Of a DNA stretch of 20,637 nucleotides, positions 1 to 7,564 are shown piece after piece (within the stretch, counting starts at the first letter, position 1; every line of letters starts with the position of its first letter). Made by a program: the position numbers and the translations under genes. The notes beneath the pieces are model-generated. The model was given only the letters and a program-made list of their open reading frames with translations. It was not told where the DNA came from and did no database searches. Origin of the DNA: CAZTXD01 sp964617995 (GTDB lineage: Bacteria; Actinomycetota; Acidimicrobiia; Spongiisociales; ZC4RG35); contig CAZTXD010000056.1 of the NCBI GenBank assembly GCA_964617995.1, positions 1 through 20,637 on the forward strand, written 5' to 3'.

Positions 1-588
1 ATAGCCGAGACGCCCCGGGCTCGGGCCCACGCCGAACTTGATCTCCGGTCCGGGCTGGGCCTCCAGCTCAAGGACGTCGTCTCCCAAAGTGACGCGCCGA
101 TCCTCGACTGACGAGTACGGCCACATTACGAGATACCGATTGGCCGAACGCGCCGTGTCGTCTCCAACCAGTGGGATGATGAGATGTCCGCCCAGGGGGA
201 ACTGGGTGATCGCCCAGGCGGCTACCGACCCGGTGAACCCATTGCCGGTGAGGCGATGATCGACCACGAGGGAGTCGCCGTCCGCGGACACCGTGATCTC
301 CTTGACCAGGCCGGCGGAGTCTGCCAGCGCGGTGACCGTCACGGTGTCATCCTCCCGCGCCACCTCGCACTCGTGATCGTCCGGTGCATAGGTGACCGCG
401 GCCAGCTCGGGGGCCACCCAGAGCCGGTGTCCCCCGCGGAAGTGGTAGGTGCCGCCGTCGTGGACGAGGGACGCCTCCGCTCCGAGACGAGCCAGCAACT
501 CGGGGCCGTCTCCCAGTCGAAGCGACATGATCCGCGGCCCGAACTCGGTGGCGATCCCGAGGTGGTACGGACCGAGGGTCACCTGCAT
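1..588 (-). CDS. Aldose-epimerase-like (galactose-mutarotase fold) protein, C-terminus cut by the window edge
   Basis: The minus strand is open for 196 codons from an ATG at 588 to the window edge with no stop, so the C-terminus is missing. The protein starts MQVTLGPYHLGIATEFGPRI and contains RGGHRLWVAPE at about residues 55-65. That resembles the beta-rich, mutarotase-like (DUF4380-type) proteins found beside sugar catabolic genes. I infer a sugar-binding or anomer-interconverting role. Catalytic residues cannot be checked because the domain is incomplete. The start lies only 4 bp after the xylose isomerase stop codon, so it is very likely the last visible gene of that operon. No strong ribosome-binding site is visible, which fits translational coupling. 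The coding call is firm and the family call is moderate. Confidence 0.7.
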   Translation of the reverse strand, partial: MQVTLGPYHLGIATEFGPRIMSLRLGDGPELLARLGAEASLVHDGGTYHFRGGHRLWVAPELAAVTYAPDDHECEVAREDDTVTVTALADSAGLVKEITVSADGDSLVVDHRLTGNGFTGSVAAWAITQFPLGGHLIIPLVGDDTARSANRYLVMWPYSSVEDRRVTLGDDVLELEAQPGPEIKFGVGPSPGRLGY

Positions 589-592
589 GTGC

Positions 593-1921
593 TCAGGTGT
601 CGACCGTCCAGATGACCCTGTTGACGCGACTCTCAAGCAGCTCCTGACGTCCGGAGCGCGGCTTGGGATCGATCTCACCGCTCTCGACTCTCGCCGCGAG
701 GCTCTCGAGGGTCTCAGCCCCATCGAGGATCCCGGTGCCCAGAGTGTCCTCCCAACCTGCGTACCGGTCTGCCTTGGGGCGGGAGAGCGTCTCGCGCTCG
801 ATCATGTCTGCAGCCACGAGCAGAGCCCGAGCCAGCGTGTCGAGCCCTCCGATGTGCCCGTAGAAGAGGTCGGTGCGGTCGATCGACTGTCGTCGGAGTT
901 TCGTGTCGAAGTTGAAACCTCCGGTGGTGAATCCGCCTCCGTGCAGGATCTCGTACAGGACCAGCCCCAGGTCGTCGACCGAGTTGGGGAACTGATCGGT
1001 GTCCCATCCGTTCTGTGGGTCGCCCCGGTTGGCGTCGATGGACCCGAAGATCCCGTGGGCCACCGCGTATGCGACCTCGTGATGAAAGGAGTGCCCGGCG
1101 AGCGTGGCGTGATTCCCTTCGATGTTCACCTTGTACTCGTCGACCAGGTCGTAGTTGACGAGAAAGCCGTGGACCGACTGTGAGTCGTAGTCGTACTGGT
1201 GTTTCGTCGGCTCGGCCGGCTTTGGCTCGATCAGCAGAGTGCCTTCGAACCCGATCTCCTTCTTGTGCTCGGCGACGAGATGGAGGAATCTCGCCAGTTG
1301 CTCCTGTTCCCGTCGCAGATCGGTGTTGAGAAGTGTCTCGTAACCCTCACGACCGCCCCAGAGCACATAGTTGGCGCCGCCGAGCTCGTGTGTGGCCTCG
1401 AGGGCGTGCTTCACCTGAGCCGCCGCATAGGCGAACACCCCGGGATCGGGGTTGGTGGCCGCCCCGGCCGCGTAGCGAGGATGCCCGAACAGGTTGGCGG
1501 TGCCCCACAGGAGCCTCACCCCCGTCTCGGTCATCTTCTCCCTGGCGTATCCGACCATCGTCTCCAAATGCCGCGCGGTCTCCGCGAAGGTCTCCCCGAC
1601 CGGGGCGATGTCCACGTCGTGGAAGCAGAAGAACGGAACTCCCAGCTTCGAGAAGAACTCGAAGGCGGCATCCATCTTCATCCGCGCCGCATCGAGGGGA
1701 TCTCCTGTCGCCTCCAGCCAGGGGCGATCGAACGTTCCCGCCCCGAACACGTCGGACCCCGGCCAGTTGAACGAATGCCAGTAGCAGACGGCGGGGCGCA
1801 TGTGGTCCTCCATCCGCTTGCCGAGCACCTCTCGATCCGGGTCGTAGACGCGATACGCCAGGTCGTTGTCCGTGGAGGGACCCTCGAACCTCGCGGCCTC
1901 GACATCGGTGAAGAACGTCAT
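593..1921 (-). CDS. xylA: Class II D-xylose isomerase
   Basis: This enzyme interconverts D-xylose and D-xylulose in the cytoplasm, using two divalent metal ions. The ATG at 1921 gives 442 residues, almost exactly the length of E. coli XylA (440). The N-terminus (RFEGPSTDNDLAYRVYDPD, VLGKRMEDHMRPAVCYWH) is typical of class II enzymes. The catalytic pair H101/D104 sits in FHDVD. The metal ligands known from the family, E232, E268, H271, D296, D307, D309 and D339, are all present at the expected numbers, and K234 lies in IEPKPAEPTKHQYD. The frame stays open upstream to about 2125, but that extension overlaps the dehydrogenase gene and matches nothing, so it was rejected. The start is 5 bp after the dehydrogenase stop, which indicates one operon. 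Nothing suggests loss of function. Confidence 0.97.
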   Translation of the reverse strand: MTFFTDVEAARFEGPSTDNDLAYRVYDPDREVLGKRMEDHMRPAVCYWHSFNWPGSDVFGAGTFDRPWLEATGDPLDAARMKMDAAFEFFSKLGVPFFCFHDVDIAPVGETFAETARHLETMVGYAREKMTETGVRLLWGTANLFGHPRYAAGAATNPDPGVFAYAAAQVKHALEATHELGGANYVLWGGREGYETLLNTDLRREQEQLARFLHLVAEHKKEIGFEGTLLIEPKPAEPTKHQYDYDSQSVHGFLVNYDLVDEYKVNIEGNHATLAGHSFHHEVAYAVAHGIFGSIDANRGDPQNGWDTDQFPNSVDDLGLVLYEILHGGGFTTGGFNFDTKLRRQSIDRTDLFYGHIGGLDTLARALLVAADMIERETLSRPKADRYAGWEDTLGTGILDGAETLESLAARVESGEIDPKPRSGRQELLESRVNRVIWTVDT

Positions 1922-1926
1922 CTCGA

Positions 1927-2634
1927 CTAGCCCATCGACGCTTCGGACACCGGGCGGAACGAGACATCGAGGATGCGGTGGTTGCGAGGTCGGGTGAGGA
2001 CGAACAACACCGCTTCGGCCACGTCCTCGGGGCTCATCATCCCTTCGAGCTCGGGCATGTCCGGGGTGCGCCCGCGGCCCATGGCGAAGTCGGTGGCCAC
2101 TCCCCCCGGGGCCACGTTCGTGCACCGAACGCCCTGCTCCCTCAGCTCGTGGTCCAGGGCCCGGGTCAGCCCCACCTGGGCGAATTTCGACGCGCAGTAG
2201 ACCGCCTCGAGCGGGAGACCTCTGAGGCCGGCGACACTGGCGAGGGTGACGAGGTCCGCCGCGTCGGAGCGGAGCAGATGAGGGAGTACCGCCCTGACCG
2301 CGTAGAGGGCTCCCTTCACATTGGTGTCGATCATGTCCTCGAGCTCCTCTGCCGGAAGTTCGAGGAAAGGACCGTAGGAGCCCACTCCCGCGTTGACGAC
2401 GAGGATGTCGATCCCGCCGAACCGCTCTGCGGTCTGCGTGGCGAGGGCTTCGAGGGCAGCGGGGTCGCGGACGTCGGCGGCGACGGCCACCGCGCCTCCG
2501 ATCCCCAGATTGTCGCCACTTCGGGACGCCAGGCCGAGATTCACTCCTTCGGCACCGAGGGCATGCGCGACCGCGGCTCCAATGCCCCGGCTCGCGCCGG
2601 TGACGATTGCGGTTCTTCCTTGCAGGTCACCCAT
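1927..2634 (-). CDS. Short-chain dehydrogenase/reductase (SDR)
   Basis: A classical NAD(P)-dependent SDR of 235 residues. The nucleotide-binding glycine motif TGASRGIG is at residues 12-19, NAG at 81-83, the structural Asn at N105, and the catalytic S133, Y146 and K150 (YCASK) are intact. The substrate cannot be read from sequence. Because the gene sits between the sugar ATPase and xylA, I infer oxidation or reduction of a pentose, pentitol or related sugar, for example a xylose or xylulose/xylitol interconversion. The ATG at 2634 is supported by a very strong ribosome-binding site (2641-2650) six bases upstream. It follows the transporter ATPase by 33 bp and precedes xylA by 5 bp. The family call is secure; the substrate is unknown. 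Confidence 0.93.
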   Translation of the reverse strand: MGDLQGRTAIVTGASRGIGAAVAHALGAEGVNLGLASRSGDNLGIGGAVAVAADVRDPAALEALATQTAERFGGIDILVVNAGVGSYGPFLELPAEELEDMIDTNVKGALYAVRAVLPHLLRSDAADLVTLASVAGLRGLPLEAVYCASKFAQVGLTRALDHELREQGVRCTNVAPGGVATDFAMGRGRTPDMPELEGMMSPEDVAEAVLFVLTRPRNHRILDVSFRPVSEASMG

Positions 2635-2640
2635 GGGTGC

Positions 2641-2650
2641 ACCTCCTTTT
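2641..2650 (-). promoter_or_regulatory. Strong Shine-Dalgarno site of the SDR gene
   Basis: On the minus strand this reads AAAAGGAGGT, six bases ahead of the ATG at 2634. It is the best ribosome-binding site in the operon and fixes the SDR start. Confidence 0.85.
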
Positions 2651-2667
2651 CGTTGAAGACTGGTCGA

Positions 2668-3453
2668 TCAGCCGTGGAGATCGGCGAGGTCTGAAGACGT
2701 CAGCTCGCCGGGCAGCTTGCCCATGATGATCATGCCGAGGACTTCGTCGGTGGTGACTTCGTCTTTGTCGACGATGCCGACCAGTCGCCCCTGCAACATC
2801 ACCGCGATGCGGTCGGCGAGGTCGTAGACGTCGTGAATGTCGTGGCTGATCAGAATGATGCCGATCTCCTCGTGCTTGAGCTGGCGGATCAACTCACGCA
2901 CCTGGTCGGTCTCTGCGGGACCCAGGGCTGCCGTGGGCTCGTCCATGATCAGGATCCGTGCGTTGAAGTGAACGGCACGAGCGATAGCCACCGACTGCCT
3001 CTGGCCACCCGACAACGACGCCACCGGAGTCTTGAAGTTCTCGAACTTGGGGTTGAGCCGGCCCATGATCCTTCGGGTGGCGTCCTCCATGGCGGAGTCG
3101 TCCAGATTGCCGAGCGGCGTGGTCAGCTCGCGACCCAGGAACATGTTGCCGGGGGCATCGATGTTTTCGGCCAGGGCCAGGGTCTGGTAGATCGTCTCGA
3201 TCCCGTAGGTCTTGGCATCCCTCGGGTTGTCGATCGTCACGGGCTCACCATTGACCAGGACCTGTCCGGAGTCGGGCTCCTGCGCCCCCGAGAGCGTCTT
3301 GATCAATGTCGATTTGCCGGCGCCATTGCCCCCCACCAGACCAAGCACCTCGCCCTGGTAGAGATCGATGGAGACGTCCTCCACGGCATGGACACCACCG
3401 AAGGAGACATTCATGTTCTTCATCTCCACGAGTGGGGTGCCGTTCTCCCTCAT
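2668..3453 (-). CDS. Sugar ABC transporter ATP-binding protein, single-domain XylG/FrcA type
   Basis: The energy-coupling subunit of a pentose importer at the inner face of the membrane, 261 residues. Walker A GGNGAGKST is at 41-49, Q-loop Q90 in IYQTL, signature LSGGQ at 147-151, Walker B ILIMDEP ending at D171-E172-P173, and the switch H204 in LISHD. All catalytic motifs are intact. It has one ATPase domain, unlike RbsA/XylG of enterobacteria, which carry two (about 500 residues). It therefore resembles FrcA-type proteins and should work as a homodimer. The ATG at 3453 overlaps the permease stop in an ATGA arrangement, so the two are translationally coupled. Sugar identity is inferred from the XylF-like partner and xylA. 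Confidence 0.95.
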   Translation of the reverse strand: MRENGTPLVEMKNMNVSFGGVHAVEDVSIDLYQGEVLGLVGGNGAGKSTLIKTLSGAQEPDSGQVLVNGEPVTIDNPRDAKTYGIETIYQTLALAENIDAPGNMFLGRELTTPLGNLDDSAMEDATRRIMGRLNPKFENFKTPVASLSGGQRQSVAIARAVHFNARILIMDEPTAALGPAETDQVRELIRQLKHEEIGIILISHDIHDVYDLADRIAVMLQGRLVGIVDKDEVTTDEVLGMIIMGKLPGELTSSDLADLHG

Positions 3454-4772
3454 CGTTCCGACCTCTTCCGGTAGTAGACGTCAACCGCAACCGCGGCAAC
3501 GAGAACCGCGCCGATGACCACGTCCTGCAGTGCGGTCTGGATTCCCACGAAGACCATGCCAGATTGGAGAGATTGCATCACGAGGGCACCGAGAACGGCT
3601 CCGAAGATAGATCCGATACCCCCGGCAAGGGAGGTGCCTCCGATGACGGCAGCGGCAATGACGTACAGCTCCTGGAGTGTTCCCAGACCGCTGGTGGCCG
3701 AGTTGAGCCGGGCTACCTGTACCGCCGCCGCCAGCCCGACCAGGGTGCCCATGAGCATGAAAGTCATCACGATGGTGCGCTTGGTCTTGATCCCGGCCAG
3801 AGCTGAGGCCTCGGGATTCCCGCCAATGGAGAAGACGTATCGGCCGAAACGGCGCCGCGTGGCGATGTAGGTCATCACGATCGCGGTGCCGATCGCGATC
3901 AACACCGGGTTGGCGAGCCCAAACGAGATGTTCAAGCCTTCGGCTGGCCAATCGAGACCACTCCTCTCGGCATATGCCATCGCCAAGCCCTCCGGCATGA
4001 AATTGCGATTGAGGAACCAGACCGCGAAGAGCACGGCGGCGCAACTCACCAACATGAGGGCGACATCTGCCCACATAGGTCGAACCCGGAAACCGAACTT
4101 GAGACGGGTTCGTCTTCTCAATCCCAGTAGCAGGACGATGGCGACGCAAGCCACGCCGGCGATGATCCAGCTGACAGTGCCACCGACGGTTCCTCTCGCA
4201 CCCCCTCCGAGCAACTGGAACGTCGAGTCCATGGGAGCGATGGTCCGTCCACTCGCCAACACCCAAGCCAGCCCTCGCCATACGAGAAGCCCACCGAGCG
4301 TCACGATGAACGAAGGCACGGCAGCGTAAGCGACGACCGCGCCTTGCAGTAGCCCGAGCAGCGCTCCCAGGAGAAGGCCCGCTCCCAGCGCGATCATCCA
4401 TGTGTACCACTGATCGAAGCCGATCAGGTTGGGAAGCCATTGGGCTTGCAACAGGGCCATGAACATCCCCAGGAACCCGAGCATGGACCCCACCGAGAGA
4501 TCGATGTTCCGGGAGACGATCACAAGGACCATGCCCGTGGCCATGATGGCCACGACCGAGGTCTGCACCGTCAAATTCCACATGTTGCGTGGAGTCAGGA
4601 AGGTGCCTCCGGACAAGAAATGGAAGCCCACCCAAATAGCGACGAGGAGTGCGATCATCCCCAGCATCCGGGTATCGATCTCGGTCAATCGCACCAGGGC
4701 TTTGAAAGACCTCCGAACCGGCTGGTCCGGCACCCGTTCCTGCTCGGTGGTCGGAGCCTCAGTCACACTCAT
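3450..4772 (-). CDS. xylH: Sugar ABC transporter permease, XylH-like
   Basis: A polytopic membrane protein of 440 residues in the ribose/xylose permease family (BPD_transp_2). A charged cytoplasmic N-terminus of about 35 residues is followed by at least ten hydrophobic segments. The conserved SRNIDLSVGSMLGF loop is near residues 87-100, and the GGNPEASALAGI loop that contacts the ATPase is near 320-331. The long central insert with charged and hydrophobic parts between the two halves is typical of XylH and makes the protein longer than RbsC. It lies between the sugar-binding lipoprotein (90-bp gap with a hairpin) and the ATPase (4-bp overlap). A xylose or related pentose is the likely substrate, from context. 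The ATG at 4772 is the first one that fits before the transmembrane region. Confidence 0.94.
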   Translation of the reverse strand: MSVTEAPTTEQERVPDQPVRRSFKALVRLTEIDTRMLGMIALLVAIWVGFHFLSGGTFLTPRNMWNLTVQTSVVAIMATGMVLVIVSRNIDLSVGSMLGFLGMFMALLQAQWLPNLIGFDQWYTWMIALGAGLLLGALLGLLQGAVVAYAAVPSFIVTLGGLLVWRGLAWVLASGRTIAPMDSTFQLLGGGARGTVGGTVSWIIAGVACVAIVLLLGLRRRTRLKFGFRVRPMWADVALMLVSCAAVLFAVWFLNRNFMPEGLAMAYAERSGLDWPAEGLNISFGLANPVLIAIGTAIVMTYIATRRRFGRYVFSIGGNPEASALAGIKTKRTIVMTFMLMGTLVGLAAAVQVARLNSATSGLGTLQELYVIAAAVIGGTSLAGGIGSIFGAVLGALVMQSLQSGMVFVGIQTALQDVVIGAVLVAAVAVDVYYRKRSER

Positions 4773-4797
4773 CGGGTCACCGTCGTCAGAATAGACA

Positions 4798-4824
4798 GCG
4801 CCCCCGGTCCGGGACCGGGGGCGC
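4798..4824 (-). terminator. Strong intercistronic hairpin between binding-protein and permease genes
   Basis: The arms GCGCCCCCGGTCC (4798-4810) and GGACCGGGGGCGC (4812-4824) are perfectly complementary over 13 bp around one central base; in RNA the innermost pairs would open to form the loop. No U-tract follows on the minus strand. It lies 38 bp after the binding-protein stop and 25 bp before the permease start. I read it as an mRNA-stabilising or partial-termination hairpin that lowers permease output relative to the binding protein, as is known for other ABC operons, rather than a full terminator. Confidence 0.75.
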
Positions 4825-4861
4825 CGTGTTTCGTCAACCTATCTCTCCGTGGTCGGTTCGC

Positions 4862-6013
4862 TTATCCGCAAACGTCCACAGAGCCGGCCGCGACTCCCTG
4901 ACACAGTGTGCCCTCGTCGATCCAGCCGGCGTCGAGCACGAGGTTCAGGTTGTCCTGAGTGATCGCAATCGGGGTCAGCAGGATCGAGGTCATCGAGTTG
5001 CCACCCGGGGAGTCGAATTGGACCACGCCTTCGACGTCACCGAGAGCCGTTCCCTGTGCCAGAGCCACCGCGGCAGCACCGGCGGCGGAACCGAGCTCAC
5101 GGGCGTCCTTCCACACGTCGACCGCCTGCGATCCCAGCGCCACCCGGTTGAGGGCAGCCTGATCGCCGTCCTGACCGGACACGGGGATCTGACCGGCCAG
5201 ACCCTGTGCCTCGAGGGCAGCGACGACGCCACCGGCCATGCCGTCGTTCTCGGAGAGAACGGCCTGCACGTCGTTGTTGCTGGCGGTGAGTGCCTGCTCC
5301 ATGTGATTCTGGGCGAGAGCGGGATCCCAGTTGTCGGTGTACTCCTCGAAGACGATCTGTATGTCGCCGGCGTCAACGGCGTCACCGATGACCTGCTCAT
5401 AGCCTTCCCGCAGGAAGTCGGCATTGGCATCGGCCGCGTTGCCCTTGATGATCACGTAGTTGCCGGTCGGCACCATGTCGTAGACCACCTCGGCCTGCAG
5501 TCTGCCGACACCGATGTTGTCGAACGTGATGTAGAGGGCCCCGGGGTCCTCGATCAGTCGGTCGTAGGCGATCACAGGGATCCCCTGGTCCAGTGCGCTC
5601 TGCACCGCGGGAAGGATCGCCGTGCCGTCCTGGGCGAGGATGATCAACGCATCCGCACCCTGGGTGATCAGGTTCTCCACGTCAGTGAGCTGCTGCTCGG
5701 CGGAAGACCCGGCGTCGGCCGAGATATATGTGGCTCCAGCTTCATCGAGAGCCGCCTGGATCGCGGGCTCGTCCCAGAGTGCCCAGCGCTCTTCGTTGTA
5801 GTTGTTCCAGGAGACACCGATGATCAGCTCGTCGTCGCCGGCAGTGGTGGTGTCGGTCGCCGGCTCGGTGATGTCCGGAGCCGACGTCGTGTCGGTTGCC
5901 GCCGTGGTGTCCGAGGCACCATCCGTCGTGTCAGTGCCCCCGTCACCGCCACAAGCCGCCACAACGATGGCGAGGATGGCGATGAGGGCGATCAGATATC
6001 CGTGTTTCTTCAA
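4862..6013 (-). CDS. xylF: D-xylose-type sugar-binding lipoprotein (XylF-like)
   Basis: The extracytoplasmic receptor of the importer, 383 residues. A lipoprotein signal peptide runs from residue 1 to the lipobox VVAAC, with lipid-modified C21. A Thr/Asp/Ala-rich flexible linker follows (about 23-60), then a Peripla_BP_4 domain. Family marks close to E. coli XylF include EERW, IAYDRLI, ITFDNIGVGRLQA, GNYVIIKGN, DNWDP, QALTASNNDV and SGQDGDQAALNR. The start codon is TTG at 6013, supported by a purine-rich AGGAGG site six bases upstream; no in-frame ATG or GTG fits better. It is the first gene of the minus-strand operon and diverges from the ROK regulator. Xylose is the best guess, and a related pentose is possible. 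Confidence 0.94.
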   Translation of the reverse strand: MKKHGYLIALIAILAIVVAACGGDGGTDTTDGASDTTAATDTTSAPDITEPATDTTTAGDDELIIGVSWNNYNEERWALWDEPAIQAALDEAGATYISADAGSSAEQQLTDVENLITQGADALIILAQDGTAILPAVQSALDQGIPVIAYDRLIEDPGALYITFDNIGVGRLQAEVVYDMVPTGNYVIIKGNAADANADFLREGYEQVIGDAVDAGDIQIVFEEYTDNWDPALAQNHMEQALTASNNDVQAVLSENDGMAGGVVAALEAQGLAGQIPVSGQDGDQAALNRVALGSQAVDVWKDARELGSAAGAAAVALAQGTALGDVEGVVQFDSPGGNSMTSILLTPIAITQDNLNLVLDAGWIDEGTLCQGVAAGSVDVCG

Positions 6014-6019
6014 TCTCTT

Positions 6020-6027
6020 CCTCCTCT
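6020..6027 (-). promoter_or_regulatory. Shine-Dalgarno site deciding the TTG start of the binding protein
   Basis: The minus strand reads AGAGGAGG, then six bases (AAGAGA), then TTG at 6013. The spacing is ideal and supports the non-ATG start directly before the Lys-Lys of the signal peptide. Confidence 0.75.
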
Positions 6028-6100
6028 TGGGTTGCCTCAGAGCCGGCGGTCGACCCCCGCTGTGGGGTGGCCCCGCCCAGCTCCGGATGGCGTCGGCGTG

Positions 6101-6130
6101 AGCCTACTCATAGATTGTTCTGGCCTGCAA
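6101..6130 (-). promoter_or_regulatory. Candidate promoter of the xylose operon
   Basis: On the minus strand TTGCAG (6125-6130) and TAGGCT (6101-6106) are separated by 18 bp and could be -35 and -10 elements. TAGGCT fits the actinobacterial TANNNT pattern. The TTGTT/AACAA inverted repeat (6114-6135) covers the -35 and spacer, a position suited to repression. This is inference from pattern only. Confidence 0.4.
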
Positions 6131-6148
6131 CAAATTGAGGGGATTTGT
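6114..6148. promoter_or_regulatory. Candidate ROK-repressor operator, overlapping inverted repeats
   Basis: Three half-sites interlock. ATTGTT (6114-6119) pairs with AACAAAT (6129-6135) over a 9-bp spacer. The same right arm ACAAAT (6130-6135) pairs perfectly with ATTTGT (6143-6148) over 7 bp. The TTTGTT/AACAAA half-sites resemble those known for Bacillus XylR, also a ROK protein, but with a different spacing. The site lies in the divergent gap beside the ROK gene. Confidence 0.5.
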
Positions 6149-6149
6149 A

Positions 6150-6166
6150 GCCTGGTATTTTCAGGC
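6150..6166. repeat. Short inverted repeat in the divergent promoter region
   Basis: GCCTG (6150-6154) and CAGGC (6162-6166) form a perfect 5-bp inverted repeat around an AT-rich 7-bp centre. It could be a second regulator site or chance. Confidence 0.25.
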
Positions 6167-6197
6167 GCTCCTCGGGCCGAGCTGTAGGCGGTGGGCA

Positions 6198-6219
6198 TAT
6201 ATTGTGTTTCCCTCAACAA
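6198..6219 (+). promoter_or_regulatory. Candidate -10 element and operator of the ROK gene
   Basis: TATATT (6198-6203) is a good -10 element about 25 bp before the ROK start; no convincing -35 is visible. TTGT (6202-6205) and ACAA (6216-6219) form an imperfect repeat of the same half-sites seen at 6114-6135 and overlap the -10. That would allow autoregulation. Confidence 0.4.
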
Positions 6220-6227
6220 AAGGACCG

Positions 6228-7487
6228 ATGCTGGTCGAAGGTCGGATCTCGGACATGTCAGGACGGAGACGGGGAGTGGCCTCGGAGGAGCTCCGGCGCC
6301 ACAACCTGTCCGCAGTGCTCGACCGTCTCCACCTCTCCGGCGAGCTCACCCGCTCCCAACTCGCAGAGCAGACCGGGTTGAACCGATCCACGATCCGCGA
6401 CCTCATCGGCGAATTGACCCGACGCGGGTTGGTGGTGGAGGGGCGGGAAACGACGACATCCGGCCCGGGGCGACCATCTTCGGTCGCCAGGATCGACCCG
6501 GCCGGTGCGGTGGTGCTCGCCGTCGAGCTCGAAGTCGACTCGATGGCGGTAGCCACTGTCGGCCTGGGCGGTCACATCTTCAAGAAGGCGAGGGTAACCA
6601 CCACGGCCCGGTCACAGACCCCCGAGGAGACGGTCGAGCGGCTGGCCCAGCTGTCGACTCCCCTTCTCAATGCTCTCCCCCAGGGGCACGCCTTCGTCGG
6701 TGTCGGTGTCGGCGTGGCCGGGGTGGTCCGCCGCCACGACGGATTCGTGCACGTCGCCCCGAACCTGGGATGGACGAACGTTCCCCTGGCAGACATGATC
6801 GCATCGGAGCTCGGGGCCGGGCGCGTCATGATGGCCAACGAGGCCGATCTCGGTGCGCTCGCCGAGTATCGCCGCGGTGCCGTCGGGAGGAACCGGCACC
6901 TGATCTTCGTCGCCGGTGAAGTGGGTGTCGGGATCGGCATCATCTACGACGGCAAGCCGATGCTGGGGACCGCCGGCTACGCCGGGGAAGCCGGACACAC
7001 CATGGTCAATCCGGAGGGACGTGAGTGTCGGTGTGGCGCGGTTGGATGCTGGGAGACCGAAGTGGGTGAGGAAGCTCTGGCCCAACTCGCCGGTTTCTCC
7101 GCTGACTCGCCGCGCGAGGGTTTGATCGAGGATGTTCTCAGGCGCGCCCACTCGGGAGACCCGAAGATCTTCACGGCGTTGAACGAGATCGGACGCTGGC
7201 TCGGACTCGGCATCGGGAACCTGATCAACACGTTCAACCCCGACCTGGTGGTCATCGGCGGGTTCTTCCACGTCCTGTATCCGTTCCTGGAGCAGTCGAT
7301 CGAGAGGGGGGCCAGAGAGATGGCCCTCAGCGCTCCCTGGATGTCGTGTTCTATCCGACGCAGCGAACTCGGTGGCGACTCGGCGCTCATCGGCGCCTCC
7401 GAGCTGGTGTTCGCCGAGGTGATCGCCAACCCCAACGTGTTCAGCGGGACCAGGACCGAGCCGGCCCCGGCATCATCTGGGCACTAG
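6228..7487 (+). CDS. ROK-family transcriptional repressor, XylR/NagC type
   Basis: A sugar-responsive regulator of about 419 residues. The N-terminal winged helix (RRHNLSAVLDRLHLSGELTR...GLNRSTIRDLIGELTRRGLV) is followed by a ROK/ASKHA domain. The ROK zinc site is complete: H257 in GEAGHTM plus C267, C269 and C274 in CRCGAVGCWE. The glycine-rich loops VGVGVGVAGVV and VGVGIGI are also present. I infer that it represses the divergent xylose operon and is released by xylose or a related sugar. The start is uncertain: ATG 6228 has an AAAGGA only three bases away, while ATG 6255 (MSGRRRG) matches the usual family N-terminus but lacks a ribosome-binding site. The frame is open back to 6135, but that part is promoter DNA. 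Confidence 0.92.
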   Translation: MLVEGRISDMSGRRRGVASEELRRHNLSAVLDRLHLSGELTRSQLAEQTGLNRSTIRDLIGELTRRGLVVEGRETTTSGPGRPSSVARIDPAGAVVLAVELEVDSMAVATVGLGGHIFKKARVTTTARSQTPEETVERLAQLSTPLLNALPQGHAFVGVGVGVAGVVRRHDGFVHVAPNLGWTNVPLADMIASELGAGRVMMANEADLGALAEYRRGAVGRNRHLIFVAGEVGVGIGIIYDGKPMLGTAGYAGEAGHTMVNPEGRECRCGAVGCWETEVGEEALAQLAGFSADSPREGLIEDVLRRAHSGDPKIFTALNEIGRWLGLGIGNLINTFNPDLVVIGGFFHVLYPFLEQSIERGAREMALSAPWMSCSIRRSELGGDSALIGASELVFAEVIANPNVFSGTRTEPAPASSGH

Positions 7488-7564
7488 TCGTGAGTCGCGC
7501 GTGCCCGGCGGCGCATTTCGGCGAGCCAGAGGTCTCGCTCGACGGGAGGCGGGTCAAACCCCAC

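Noticed and set aside
1922..2125. N-terminal extension of the xylose isomerase frame by 68 codons
   Set aside because: It overlaps the SDR gene in another frame, has no family similarity, and the ATG at 1921 gives the exact family numbering of catalytic residues.
4826..6187. Plus-strand open frame of 453 codons
   Set aside because: It is antisense to the XylF-like gene and shows no domain.
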